The notes under the pieces are model-generated. The model did no database searches. It was not told where the DNA came from and was given only the letters and a program-made list of their open reading frames with translations. The translations under genes and the position numbers were made by a program. From Lysinibacillus parviboronicapiens (GTDB lineage Bacteria; Bacillota; Bacilli; Bacillales_A; Planococcaceae), in contig NZ_PYWI01000005.1 in the NCBI RefSeq assembly GCF_003049575.1, positions 62,001 to 126,000 of the forward strand: a DNA stretch of 64,000 nucleotides, read 5' to 3'. The number at the start of each line of letters is the position of its first letter. The first letter of the stretch is position 1. Shown here in pieces: positions 1-8,328 of this stretch.

Positions 1-709
1 GTGTGACCGTTTTAGAGAAAGAACCTAATAAAATACTATTTTCTAATTTACCAGCACCAATGTAAGGTAGTGGCTCACCTTGGAAGCGTAATTCTCCATA
101 TGGATCATCCTCGATTAATGCTACATCATATTTTGAAACAATGTCATAAATTTGCTGACGTTTTTCCTTTGAATACGTAAGTCCAGTTGGATTTTGAAAG
201 TTTGGTACAGTGTAGATGAACTTTACATTTGGTTGTTGTAAAGCATTCTCTAATTCTTCTAAGTTAAGACCATCATTTTCAAGAGTTACACCATAGAAAG
301 TTGGTTCACTTAATGTGAACGCTTGAATAGCACCCAAGTAGCCAGGTTCCTCAATGACAATCCCGTCACCTTTATTAATAAGTACTTTCCCAATTAGTTC
401 AAGTGCTTGCTGTGAACCTGTTGTTATAAATACATCATCAGCATTGATATCTAATCCGTGCAGACGTTTGTATTTGGCAGCAATATATTCACGCAGTGGT
501 GCATAGCCTTGTGTAGATGAATATTGGAATAGTTTGCTACCATTTTCTCTAATAGCATGGTCAACAGATGCTTGTAAAGCATCGACTGGGAAAGAGATTG
601 GGTTTGGAAGCCCGCCTGCAAAGGAAATGACATCCACTGCATCGGTTACTTTCAAAATGTTTCGGATAAATGAAGATGGTGTTTTTAAGATTCTTTCTGA
701 ATATTGCAT
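1..709 (-). CDS. PLP-dependent aminotransferase (class I/II fold), 3' end outside window
   Basis: Reading the minus strand from an ATG at 709 gives 236 codons open to the window edge, so the C-terminus is missing. The start is preceded by an AAAGGA-type ribosome site. The protein begins MQYSERILKT and has the fold-type I aminotransferase landmarks: an FAGGLPNP segment near residue 33, a TTGSQQALEL glycine/serine turn, YTVPNFQNPTG, the IEDDPYGELRF aspartate motif, and GSFSKTVT at the edge, whose Lys (about residue 233) should form the Schiff base with PLP. This pattern fits the 2-aminoadipate/aromatic aminotransferase (LysN/ARO8-like) branch. The substrate cannot be told. It is divergent from a MocR regulator across a palindromic operator, so it is probably that regulator's target. 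Confidence 0.85.
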   Translation of the reverse strand, partial: MQYSERILKTPSSFIRNILKVTDAVDVISFAGGLPNPISFPVDALQASVDHAIRENGSKLFQYSSTQGYAPLREYIAAKYKRLHGLDINADDVFITTGSQQALELIGKVLINKGDGIVIEEPGYLGAIQAFTLSEPTFYGVTLENDGLNLEELENALQQPNVKFIYTVPNFQNPTGLTYSKEKRQQIYDIVSKYDVALIEDDPYGELRFQGEPLPYIGAGKLENSILLGSFSKTVT

Positions 710-761
710 AATTTATCGGTCCTTTTTTCTGATTTTTTAAAAATTATATCATTGTAATCAT

Positions 762-811
762 TTGCATACAATATTATGATTGTATGCAAGACAATTATAT
801 ATTGTATGCAA
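762..811. promoter_or_regulatory. Candidate MocR operator: inverted repeat plus third half-site
   Basis: Between the divergent aminotransferase and regulator genes lies TTGCATACAAT (762-772), six bases, then its exact reverse complement ATTGTATGCAA (779-789). A third identical ATTGTATGCAA follows at 801-811, starting 22 bp (two helical turns) after the second. One inverted pair plus a same-phase direct copy is the sort of arrangement described for MocR/PdxR/GabR-type regulators. The assignment to this regulator is inference from position. Confidence 0.75.
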
Positions 812-841
812 ATGCACGTCGAGATAGGAGGGGCTTGAATA

Positions 842-2245
842 ATGCCAGTAAATTCATTTGAAGAATATCCTATGAGCTGGAAGCCAGATATCAGCAATAT
901 TACAGCGCCATTATATATAGCAATCGCTGAGCAATTGGAGCAAGATATTAAAGATGGAAAATTATCGCCTGGGACAAAGCTACCGCCACAACGAGAGTTA
1001 GCCGATTTTTTAGATGTTAACTTAAGCACGATTACACGAGCGTTCAAACTTTGCGGGCAGAAGGGGCTTATTTATGCCTCAATTGGGAGCGGTACGTTCG
1101 TTTCCTCAGATGCAGCTACGAATAAAATTTTATTACCAACAAGTAATTCGGCGCATATTATTGAAATGGGTTCAGTATTGCCTGAAAACCATGCAAATGA
1201 GGAAATTACACGCTACATGAAAAAAATGTTGAACGATCCTAATTTCAGCAAGTTATTTCAGTATGGGCGACCAGAAGGAAATGCATGGCAAACAGAGGCA
1301 GCAACGAAACTGTTAGAAAAGATCGGCTTTCAAACAGATCAACCTGTATTACTTGCAGCAGGAGGTCAAAATGCAATAGTAGGGACATTAGCTGCATTAT
1401 TTCAACCAGGGGACCGAATTGGCACAGACCCTATTACATATGCAGGGATAAAAACAGCGGCCAATATGCTTGGTATCCAACTTGTAGCTATTCAACAAAG
1501 AAATGGAGAAATGACAAAAGAGGGGCTATTATACGCTTGCAAAAATGAACATATTAAGGGTCTTTATGTTATTCCAGATTTTCATAATCCAACAACACAT
1601 ACGATGTCTATCGAAGCCAGGAAAATGATTGCTGAAATAGCAAGGCAAACAGGTTTACTTGTAATCGAGGATGCTATCTATAGTTTGCTGAAAGAACAAC
1701 CCCTTGCACCGATAGCTTCCTATGCACCGAATAAGGTGATTTATATTGCTAGTGTATCAAAGGCCATTTCTCCTGGCTTAAGACTTTCCTTTATCGTCAC
1801 ACCTACTAGCCTGAGAAAGAAAATTATAGAGACGCTTTATAATATTAATATTTCTGTCTCACCTGTTATGGTGGAACTTACAGCACGGCTGATTCAAGAT
1901 GGCGTGGCACAAACGATATTAGAGAAACATCGTTTGTATGCGAAGCAACAAAATGCTCTTGTCAATCAGTACTTATATGGTTACACAGTCTTAGGGGATG
2001 AGGCATGTATATTTAGATGGCTTATACTACCAAATAAATTTACAGGTGTGCAGTTTGAATTGCTTGCATCAAAGGCAGGCGTACAAGTTTATGCGGCGGA
2101 ACGCTTTGCTGTTGGAAATGCCAAGCCGGTAAATGCGGTTCGCTTAGCAGTAACAGCGCCTGAAAATAGTGCGCAGCTTGAGCAAGCTTTATCAATATTA
2201 AAGGACTTACTCGAAAGTGATGGGGACTATGCGTTTGTCGATTGA
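842..2245 (+). CDS. MocR/GabR-family regulator: GntR wHTH fused to aminotransferase-like domain
   Basis: 467 aa, normal for MocR proteins. The N-terminal winged helix-turn-helix (about residues 25-90) has the GntR pattern: LYIAIAEQLEQDI, GTKLPPQRELADFL, VNLSTITRAFK, and SIGSGTFVS. From about residue 110 it becomes a fold-type I aminotransferase-like domain with AAGGQNAIVG, VIPDFHNPTT, VIEDAIYS and a putative PLP lysine in SVSKAISPG. In this family the C-terminal domain usually senses PLP or an amino acid/PLP adduct rather than acting as an enzyme. The ATG at 842 has an AGGAGG site 10 bp upstream. It is divergent from an aminotransferase and probably controls that gene and itself through the 762-811 palindromes. 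The effector is unknown. Confidence 0.9.
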   Translation: MPVNSFEEYPMSWKPDISNITAPLYIAIAEQLEQDIKDGKLSPGTKLPPQRELADFLDVNLSTITRAFKLCGQKGLIYASIGSGTFVSSDAATNKILLPTSNSAHIIEMGSVLPENHANEEITRYMKKMLNDPNFSKLFQYGRPEGNAWQTEAATKLLEKIGFQTDQPVLLAAGGQNAIVGTLAALFQPGDRIGTDPITYAGIKTAANMLGIQLVAIQQRNGEMTKEGLLYACKNEHIKGLYVIPDFHNPTTHTMSIEARKMIAEIARQTGLLVIEDAIYSLLKEQPLAPIASYAPNKVIYIASVSKAISPGLRLSFIVTPTSLRKKIIETLYNINISVSPVMVELTARLIQDGVAQTILEKHRLYAKQQNALVNQYLYGYTVLGDEACIFRWLILPNKFTGVQFELLASKAGVQVYAAERFAVGNAKPVNAVRLAVTAPENSAQLEQALSILKDLLESDGDYAFVD

Positions 2246-2707
2246 ATCGCGCCCACACTAAGTTTGTGAAATATGTATTGCACTAACATGGAAACCATAC
2301 GTTATACCTTATTGTTATTGTAAATGTTTGATAAGTCTACTTCATGTTAACTGTTACTGTTTTCGGCCTTGTGTATTAATTTTACTGAATTGATAGTGCT
2401 AATGAAGAGGGCTACGAGTAAACTTTGAACAAGAAGTTATCAATTTTGCGCAAACTACATTAGAATTTAAGGTGCCTCATATGTAGGGATTGTAAAAGAA
2501 TTACCTTGAAACCCATCTGCAAGAGTATTAAAGCCTGTATTCTGAGAACAACAAATATATTTTTTTATATTCTCGTTTTTTTAAAACATTTCATCTAAGT
2601 ATTTGTGACTAACATTATGTTGGACGCAAATACTTTTTCTTTTGGTCGATGAAAGAGTGTTACTGAAAGAATTGACAAGCATGTATGGAAGTTTGTTGTC
2701 GATATAC
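2246..2707. other. Intergenic region, no gene recognised
   Basis: About 460 AT-rich bases between the MocR gene and the symporter terminator. All frames are interrupted by stops and I see no credible ribosome site plus ORF. No clear terminator for the MocR gene was found. Confidence 0.5.
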
Positions 2708-2776
2708 AAAAAAAGCACTCAGACGGATCGTGATGAGGGATTCCCCGTCAACTCGCTAAAACAAACGTCTAAGCAC
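2708..2776 (-). terminator. Large branched intrinsic terminator after the BASS symporter gene
   Basis: On the minus strand GTGCTTAGACG (2776-2766) can pair over 11 positions (three G-U) with CGTCTGAGTGC (2725-2715), directly followed by seven T. The 40-base interior contains its own GGG-GAAT-CCC hairpin. It lies about 60 bp past the symporter stop. The size and branching are unusual for a plain terminator. Confidence 0.6.
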
Positions 2777-2833
2777 CATAGTTTATTAGTTTTTCCGTGA
2801 GTAATCCATATAAAGTTTATGCTAAGTCTTAAT

Positions 2834-3769
2834 TCACGTATTCTTATCGTTTATACGACTAAAAATGGTAGCTAATATAGGACCTGATATATTGTGCCAA
2901 ACACTGAAAATGGCACTTGGTACTGCAGCTAATGGAGAGAAATGTGCAACGGCTAAAGACGCACCTAGGCCAGAATTTTGCATGCCTACTTCAATGGCAA
3001 TAGCTTTCTTTTTCGCTAAGTTCATACCGAACATCTTTCCAAATAAATACCCAATTAAGTATCCTAAACAATTGTGTAAAACAACCACAGCGAAGATAAT
3101 TAAACCAGTTTCAGCAATTTTTTGTTGATTGCCCGCAACCACAGCAGCCACAATCGCAACGATGGCTACTACAGAAACAAGCGGCATCACTTTTACACTT
3201 GCTTTGGCTTGCTTGTTAAAGAGCTTTTGTACAATGAAGCCTAATGCAATCGGAATAATAATTACTTTGACAATCGACATAAAGAGTGCACTAGGTGCAA
3301 TATCAATGTACTCACTTGCAAATAAATAAATAAGTCCAGGTGTCACGAATGGGGCTAATAAAGTTGTAATCGATGTAATGGTCACAGATAATGCTACATC
3401 ACCTTTGGAAAGGAATGTCATAACGTTTGAAGATGTCCCCCCTGGGCAACAACCTACCAAAATAACACCAATAGCAATTTCTGGTGGAAGGTTAAATATT
3501 TTTATCAATAAAAAGGCTAAACTAGGCATAATTAGAAATTGACCAACTATACCAACCGCCACATCTTTCGGTCTCGTTAATACTTCTTTAAAGTCTGCAA
3601 CCGTTATTGTTAATCCCATACCAAACATAACAATACCTAGTAATATCGTGATATACGCTGCAATCCAAGAAAAACCGCTTGGCACAAAAAAGGCAAGTGC
3701 TGCAAAAAGAAGCACCCACATAGCAAATGTTTTGCTAACAAACTCACTAAAACGTTCTAAAGCTTTCAT
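2834..3769 (-). CDS. Bile acid:Na+ symporter (BASS) family transporter, YocS-like
   Basis: 311 aa, almost entirely hydrophobic, with about nine to ten predicted membrane segments. It carries BASS landmarks: MFGMGLTITVADF in the second quarter, VGCCPGGTSSNVMTFLSKGD (the Gly-Gly-Thr crossover motif) around residues 105-125, and EVGMQNSGLGASLAVAHF near residue 265. Family members are sodium-coupled importers of bile acids or smaller organic anions. In Bacillus the YocS-type substrates are poorly defined, so none is assigned. The ATG at 3769 has an AGAGGTG site upstream. It appears monocistronic, ending in the hairpin at 2708-2776. Confidence 0.85.
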   Translation of the reverse strand: MKALERFSEFVSKTFAMWVLLFAALAFFVPSGFSWIAAYITILLGIVMFGMGLTITVADFKEVLTRPKDVAVGIVGQFLIMPSLAFLLIKIFNLPPEIAIGVILVGCCPGGTSSNVMTFLSKGDVALSVTITSITTLLAPFVTPGLIYLFASEYIDIAPSALFMSIVKVIIIPIALGFIVQKLFNKQAKASVKVMPLVSVVAIVAIVAAVVAGNQQKIAETGLIIFAVVVLHNCLGYLIGYLFGKMFGMNLAKKKAIAIEVGMQNSGLGASLAVAHFSPLAAVPSAIFSVWHNISGPILATIFSRINDKNT

Positions 3770-3946
3770 CCTACACCTCTATGTATTATTTAATAACATA
3801 GTAAATCATATACCGAATACAGAATTTAATCAATAATCAGAATAATAAAAATCTATCTTGTTTACGATAAACACCTCTGTATAGGACAGCCTTTAAGTAA
3901 CATGGAGAATAATAAAGAAAGGTTTGCGTCAAATCAAAAACAACTA

Positions 3947-3979
3947 CCCCAATTGATAGAATGTGGTCTACCAATGGGG
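3947..3979 (-). terminator. Possible terminator for the abg regulator gene
   Basis: CCCCAATTG (3947-3955) and CAATGGGG (3972-3979) pair with one bulge. On the minus strand the hairpin is followed by TAGTTGTTTTTG, downstream of the gene ending at 4061. The stem is short, so this is tentative. The rest of 3770-4060 shows nothing recognisable. Confidence 0.3.
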
Positions 3980-4060
3980 AGTTTACTTGAGGTTTGCGAC
4001 TGTTCGTATAAACATAGCAACGGACTATATAAAGAGACGAGTTAGATTTTTATCAATCCG

Positions 4061-5368
4061 TTATAATTCAAGTTTAAATAATTTTGGCGGTCGTCCTTTG
4101 GCTTTGGCCACTAAGTTTTGCAGGATAGTTGCATAACCTGATTCTTCTAGACGTTTGAGAATACGGCTAGCAGTCCGAGTAGATATAGATAAATGTGCCG
4201 CTAAATCTTCTGCTGTAATAGTATCTGTTTTAAGCTTTTGTAGAACATTTTTAATTTTTTGCAACTGAAACACAGAGAGGTTTGTTTCTGTTGCTATCTC
4301 ATCTAGTTGCGCATCGTGATGGATAGGGAGGGGCTGACTTTGACCATTCAATGGTCCAATTAGTTGGCTTTCTTTCGTTAGCACAAAACTTTCTGTCTGA
4401 TTGCCGTGGCAAAATGAGGCAGCTTTTTCAGCCTGCAAACGTGACTCGTCTAATGTTTTGCCGATACCCCAGCCAATTTTTACTTTAAAGGGTAGTTCTT
4501 TATGAAGAAAATCAGACAATGTACAGGATTCGAGATGATTGGTGATTTTCATCAAATCCATATAATTCGTGATAATTTCATAGTGAATCGCACTTTTAAA
4601 GGTGATAATGGAAATGCCTTGCTGGCGTTTATAATCTAGAATCGCCTTGTAAAGGGCAATTTGACGGTATTCAATCTCATTCACATCATTTTGAGCGCTA
4701 AAGAAAATGACATGCCCCGTGACAACCTGACTATTTGTTAACTGCAATACCTCAATTTCCTTCATCAACTTATGAAGTGTTGACAGCATACTTTTTTCAG
4801 AAGGAACGACGAGAATGGGGGTAATATTGTCAGCCTCTAAATGTTTATATAAATTCGTTAACCGAGTAAAAGAATAGCGCACCTTATTGTCTTTCCAGAG
4901 TGCTAAATGCCGTTTGCTGACTACCTCATAAGCTTGTTCATGTCCAAAAATCTCAATTGTATTACTTAAAATATACGGAAAATCCTCTTCGGGCAACCAA
5001 TTTTTTAGATCTAAATAACTATTTTCTTCGTAAATAAAGTCAATAATGGAGTCTTTAAACGAAAATTGAGGATCTTTGTATTGCACTTCCGCAATTTTAT
5101 AATAAAAATCTCGCTGAGAAATATCGAAAAAAGTAGTCGGTAAGGATGTCGCCTCCACAGGCAATGTTCGGTGAATATGTAAATAAGGAATTTGACCACT
5201 AAACACAACGCCATCGTACTGTTGGGCGTGTTTTATGAAGAGATTCTCTAACTCTCCTAAGGACTCATAAATAAAAAAATGATAAGAAATATCGGCTAAA
5301 TTTAATTGATGAACTTTCTCCATCCACGTAAACGAATACTTCGTAGAAAATATACAAATATGAAACAT
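4061..5368 (-). CDS. Probable transcriptional regulator of the abg operon, C-terminal winged helix
   Basis: 435 aa with no family I can name securely. Residues 1-160 look like a sensor region (MFHICIFSTKYSFTWMEKVH start). Around residues 290-320 the segment VKIGWGIGKTLDESRLQAEK resembles the degenerate GGDEF-like module of PucR/CdaR-type regulators (gxG..A..A). The C-terminus, from about residue 365, is a helix-turn-helix with TAEDLAAHLSISTRTASRIL and a basic tail ending AKGRPPKLFKLEL. The ATG at 5368 follows AGGAGG by 11 bp. It is transcribed away from abgT, AbgA-like and AbgB-like genes across 109 bp, so it probably controls them in response to the amide or its product. The role is inference from architecture and position. 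Confidence 0.65.
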   Translation of the reverse strand: MFHICIFSTKYSFTWMEKVHQLNLADISYHFFIYESLGELENLFIKHAQQYDGVVFSGQIPYLHIHRTLPVEATSLPTTFFDISQRDFYYKIAEVQYKDPQFSFKDSIIDFIYEENSYLDLKNWLPEEDFPYILSNTIEIFGHEQAYEVVSKRHLALWKDNKVRYSFTRLTNLYKHLEADNITPILVVPSEKSMLSTLHKLMKEIEVLQLTNSQVVTGHVIFFSAQNDVNEIEYRQIALYKAILDYKRQQGISIITFKSAIHYEIITNYMDLMKITNHLESCTLSDFLHKELPFKVKIGWGIGKTLDESRLQAEKAASFCHGNQTESFVLTKESQLIGPLNGQSQPLPIHHDAQLDEIATETNLSVFQLQKIKNVLQKLKTDTITAEDLAAHLSISTRTASRILKRLEESGYATILQNLVAKAKGRPPKLFKLEL

Positions 5369-5431
5369 TCTTAAAATTCCTCCTATTTTCCCTATTGTGT
5401 TAATTTTCAGTTTATATTAACCTTATTTTAA

Positions 5432-5462
5432 GACATTGCAATAATATGTCCGTAATGCAATC
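5432..5462. promoter_or_regulatory. Candidate operator in the divergent regulator/abgT intergenic region
   Basis: Two near-identical octamers, ATTGCAAT (5436-5443, itself a palindrome) and AATGCAAT (5455-5462), start 19 bp apart just upstream of the abgT ribosome site. GACAT/ATGTC arms overlap the first copy. Spacing of about two helical turns next to a divergent regulator suggests an operator. No further support. Confidence 0.35.
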
Positions 5463-5477
5463 ATAAGGGGGATTTGG

Positions 5478-7010
5478 ATGAAAACACAATCAGATTTTGA
5501 CATGAACAATAATGGATTTTTTAATAAATTTCTAGATGTTATTGAAAAAGTGGGTAATAGACTGCCTCATCCATTTATGTTGTTTTTTTATTTAACTGTA
5601 GTTTTAGTTGCTGTTTCAGCTATTTTGGGTACAATGCAAGTTGCTGTCACACATCCTAATACGGGGGAAGAGGTAGTTGTGCAAAACTTGTTATCCAAGG
5701 ACGGACTCCGCTATATATTAGCAAACACGTTAACGAATTTCACTGGTTTTGCGCCGCTCGGCTTAGTATTGACAATGATGTTAGGGATTGGTTTGTCTGA
5801 GAAAGTGGGGTTATTCTCAGCTTTAATGACAAAAGCTATTACAAAAACGCCAAAAAAGATTGTGACATTCATGGTCGTGTTCATTGGTATTTTAGGTAAT
5901 ATCGCTTCAGATGCAGCTTTTGTAGTCATTCCACCATTAGCGGCTCTCGTCTTCTTATCTTTAGGTCGCCATCCATTAGCTGGTTTGGCAGCAGGTCTAG
6001 CCGGTGCAGGGATTGGATTTACAGCAAATATTTTAATAGCAGGTACGGATGCTTTACTATCAGGGATAACTACTGAGATTGCAAAGGGAATCATACCTGA
6101 TATAATCGTATCGCCTTTAGACAACTGGTTCTTCATGAGTGCTTCAACATTTTTATTAGCTTTCCTTGGTGCGCTTGTAACCGACAAGTTTGTGGAACCT
6201 CGCTTAGGCGCTTACACTGGCGAGAAAAAAGCAGAGTCAACAGCATTAACAACACTAGAAAACCGCGCATTACGCAATACAGGTATAGTTGCATTGCTAT
6301 ATATCATCATTATTTTGGTGTTAATCTTAATGCCGAATTCACCGTTATTAAATGACGATGGGACAATTTTACGCTCACCATTCTTATCTGGTATTGTACC
6401 GATTTTATTTATGTTTTTTTTAGTAACAGGTATCACATATGGTATATCGGTGAAGAAGATTACAAAAACGGCAGATGTTCCTGAAATTATGACATTAGCG
6501 ATAAAAGATTTATCTAGCTATATTGTATTAATCTTTATGATTGCACAATTCATAGGTTACTTCAACTGGACAAATATTGCGACTTGGATGGCTGTTCATC
6601 TAGCCGATTTCTTAACGATGATTAATTTAACAAATGTCTTCTCCATTGTATTATTCGTGTTATTAGTTGCGTTGTTAAGCTTGTTTATTATTAGTGGATC
6701 TGCTTTGTGGTCGTTAGTTGCACCAATTTTTGTTCCAACATTTATGGTGCTCGGTTATCATCCAGCGTTCATCCAACTAGCATATCGTATTGGTGAATCA
6801 TCAACGAATATGGTAACACCGCTTAATACGTATTTCGCGATTATTTTAGGATTTGTACAGGTTTACAATAAGCGAGCAGGTATTGGTACATTGATGTCCC
6901 TGATGATTCCATACACACTTGTTTTCCTAATTGCGTGGATAGTATTAATGCTCGTATTTGTATTCTTCAATGTCCCAATCGGACCGGGAGTAAATTTCTT
7001 ACTAGATTAG
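5478..7010 (+). CDS. abgT: AbgT-family p-aminobenzoyl-glutamate transporter
   Basis: 510 aa, matching the usual AbgT length, with about a dozen hydrophobic membrane segments. Recognisable AbgT signatures are NRLPHPFMLFFYLT near residue 27, FAPLGLVLTMMLGIGLSEKVG near 90, GNIASDAAFVVIPPLAALVF near 135, and GESSTNMVTPLNTYFAI near 440. Family members carry p-aminobenzoyl-glutamate, a folate breakdown product, or export sulfonamide-like antimetabolites. Clustering with two M20 amidases here favours import. The ATG has a GGGGGA site 6-7 bp upstream. The next gene begins 13 bp after the stop, so the three genes form one operon, probably controlled by the divergent regulator at 4061-5368. Confidence 0.92.
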   Translation: MKTQSDFDMNNNGFFNKFLDVIEKVGNRLPHPFMLFFYLTVVLVAVSAILGTMQVAVTHPNTGEEVVVQNLLSKDGLRYILANTLTNFTGFAPLGLVLTMMLGIGLSEKVGLFSALMTKAITKTPKKIVTFMVVFIGILGNIASDAAFVVIPPLAALVFLSLGRHPLAGLAAGLAGAGIGFTANILIAGTDALLSGITTEIAKGIIPDIIVSPLDNWFFMSASTFLLAFLGALVTDKFVEPRLGAYTGEKKAESTALTTLENRALRNTGIVALLYIIIILVLILMPNSPLLNDDGTILRSPFLSGIVPILFMFFLVTGITYGISVKKITKTADVPEIMTLAIKDLSSYIVLIFMIAQFIGYFNWTNIATWMAVHLADFLTMINLTNVFSIVLFVLLVALLSLFIISGSALWSLVAPIFVPTFMVLGYHPAFIQLAYRIGESSTNMVTPLNTYFAIILGFVQVYNKRAGIGTLMSLMIPYTLVFLIAWIVLMLVFVFFNVPIGPGVNFLLD

Positions 7011-7023
7011 GAGAGAATTTTAT

Positions 7024-8328
7024 ATGACATCCATTAAAATAGATAAAAATTATTTAAATACAGTCATTTCATGGAGACGTGATTTTCATCAATATCCTGA
7101 AGTGGGATGGCTGGAGTTTAGAACAGCGTCACTCATTGCCAGTTACTTAGATGACTGGAATTATGATGTGAAAGCAGGTAAAGAGGTCATTACTTCTGAG
7201 CGTTTAGGCGTGCCAGAGCAGCAAGTTTTGGATGCTTCCTATGATTTGGCCAAAAGAGAGGGGGCTCCAATATACTGGCTAGAAAAAATGAAGGGCGGAT
7301 TTACAGGTGTTGTAGCTACATTGGATACTGGAAAACCTGGCCCTACTATTGCATTTCGTGTAGATATTGACGCCTTGCCAATTTTGGAGTCTGCAGCAAA
7401 CAGTCATGTCCCTTCTCAACTTGGTTTTCGATCAAAACATGAAGGAGCAATGCATGCTTGTGGTCATGATAGTCATGCGGCAATAGGCTTGGGTCTTGCA
7501 CAACAATTAATGGAAAGAAAAGAAATGTTAAAAGGCAAGATAAAAATTATATTCCAGCCAGCAGAAGAAGGAGCACGTGGCGGAAGTGTGATCGCAGAGT
7601 CATCGCATCTAGATGATGTGGATTTTTTTATGGCGCTACACATTGGTACAGGAATCCCAAAAGGAACATTCGTAGCAGGAACTGATGGATTTTTAGCATC
7701 TACCAAATATGATGTAAAGTTTCATGGAGTGGCAGCCCATTCAGGGGCATTTCCTGAGCGTGGGAAAAATGCGCTATTAGCAAGTGCACAGGCGACGCTT
7801 GCACTTCATAGCTTACCCCCTCATAGTGATGGGGTTTCACGCGTAAACGTCGGAAAACTTCTGGCAGGTACTGGCCGTAATATTATCCCGTCGTACGCGG
7901 AGGCACAGTTTGAAATTAGAGCAGAAACATCAGAAATAAATGCTTTTTACGAACAAAAAGTGGAACAAATTATACAAGGGGCTGCAACGATGTATGGGGT
8001 AGAGGCAACACTTGAAAAAGTAGGGTATGCCATCAACATTCCTTCTAATAGAGAACTAGCAGGAATTTTAGCAAAAGCGGCAAGCAAGACCAGCATTCAA
8101 CAAGTCATCGATTTTAATGAGTTCAAAGCGGGTTCTGAGGATGCAACCTTTTTAATGAAAAAAGTGCAGGAACAGGGTGGTCAGGCATGTTATTCCATTA
8201 TTGGCACAACGTTAGCTGCTGGACATCATCATGAATGTTTTGATATAGCAGAAGATGACATGCTAACTGCCATTGAAATTTGGTTAAATACGGTTTTCCA
8301 AATTTATGAGGAGGCTAACGAAACATGA
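7024..8328 (+). CDS. abgA: M20 family amidohydrolase, AbgA-like subunit
   Basis: 434 aa, the size of AbgA. M20 metallopeptidase motifs are clear: RRDFHQYPEVGW at the start, FRVDIDALPI (metal-ligand Asp) near residue 120, AMHACGHDSHAAIGLG near 145, FQPAEEGARGG near 180, and the C-terminal GTTLAAGHHHECFDI (last metal His). In E. coli AbgA and AbgB together cleave p-aminobenzoyl-glutamate to p-aminobenzoate and glutamate. The same activity is inferred here from the neighbouring AbgT and AbgB. It has an AGGAGAG ribosome site and overlaps the next gene by four bases (ATGA), which suggests translational coupling and a 1:1 complex. Confidence 0.88.
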   Translation: MTSIKIDKNYLNTVISWRRDFHQYPEVGWLEFRTASLIASYLDDWNYDVKAGKEVITSERLGVPEQQVLDASYDLAKREGAPIYWLEKMKGGFTGVVATLDTGKPGPTIAFRVDIDALPILESAANSHVPSQLGFRSKHEGAMHACGHDSHAAIGLGLAQQLMERKEMLKGKIKIIFQPAEEGARGGSVIAESSHLDDVDFFMALHIGTGIPKGTFVAGTDGFLASTKYDVKFHGVAAHSGAFPERGKNALLASAQATLALHSLPPHSDGVSRVNVGKLLAGTGRNIIPSYAEAQFEIRAETSEINAFYEQKVEQIIQGAATMYGVEATLEKVGYAINIPSNRELAGILAKAASKTSIQQVIDFNEFKAGSEDATFLMKKVQEQGGQACYSIIGTTLAAGHHHECFDIAEDDMLTAIEIWLNTVFQIYEEANET

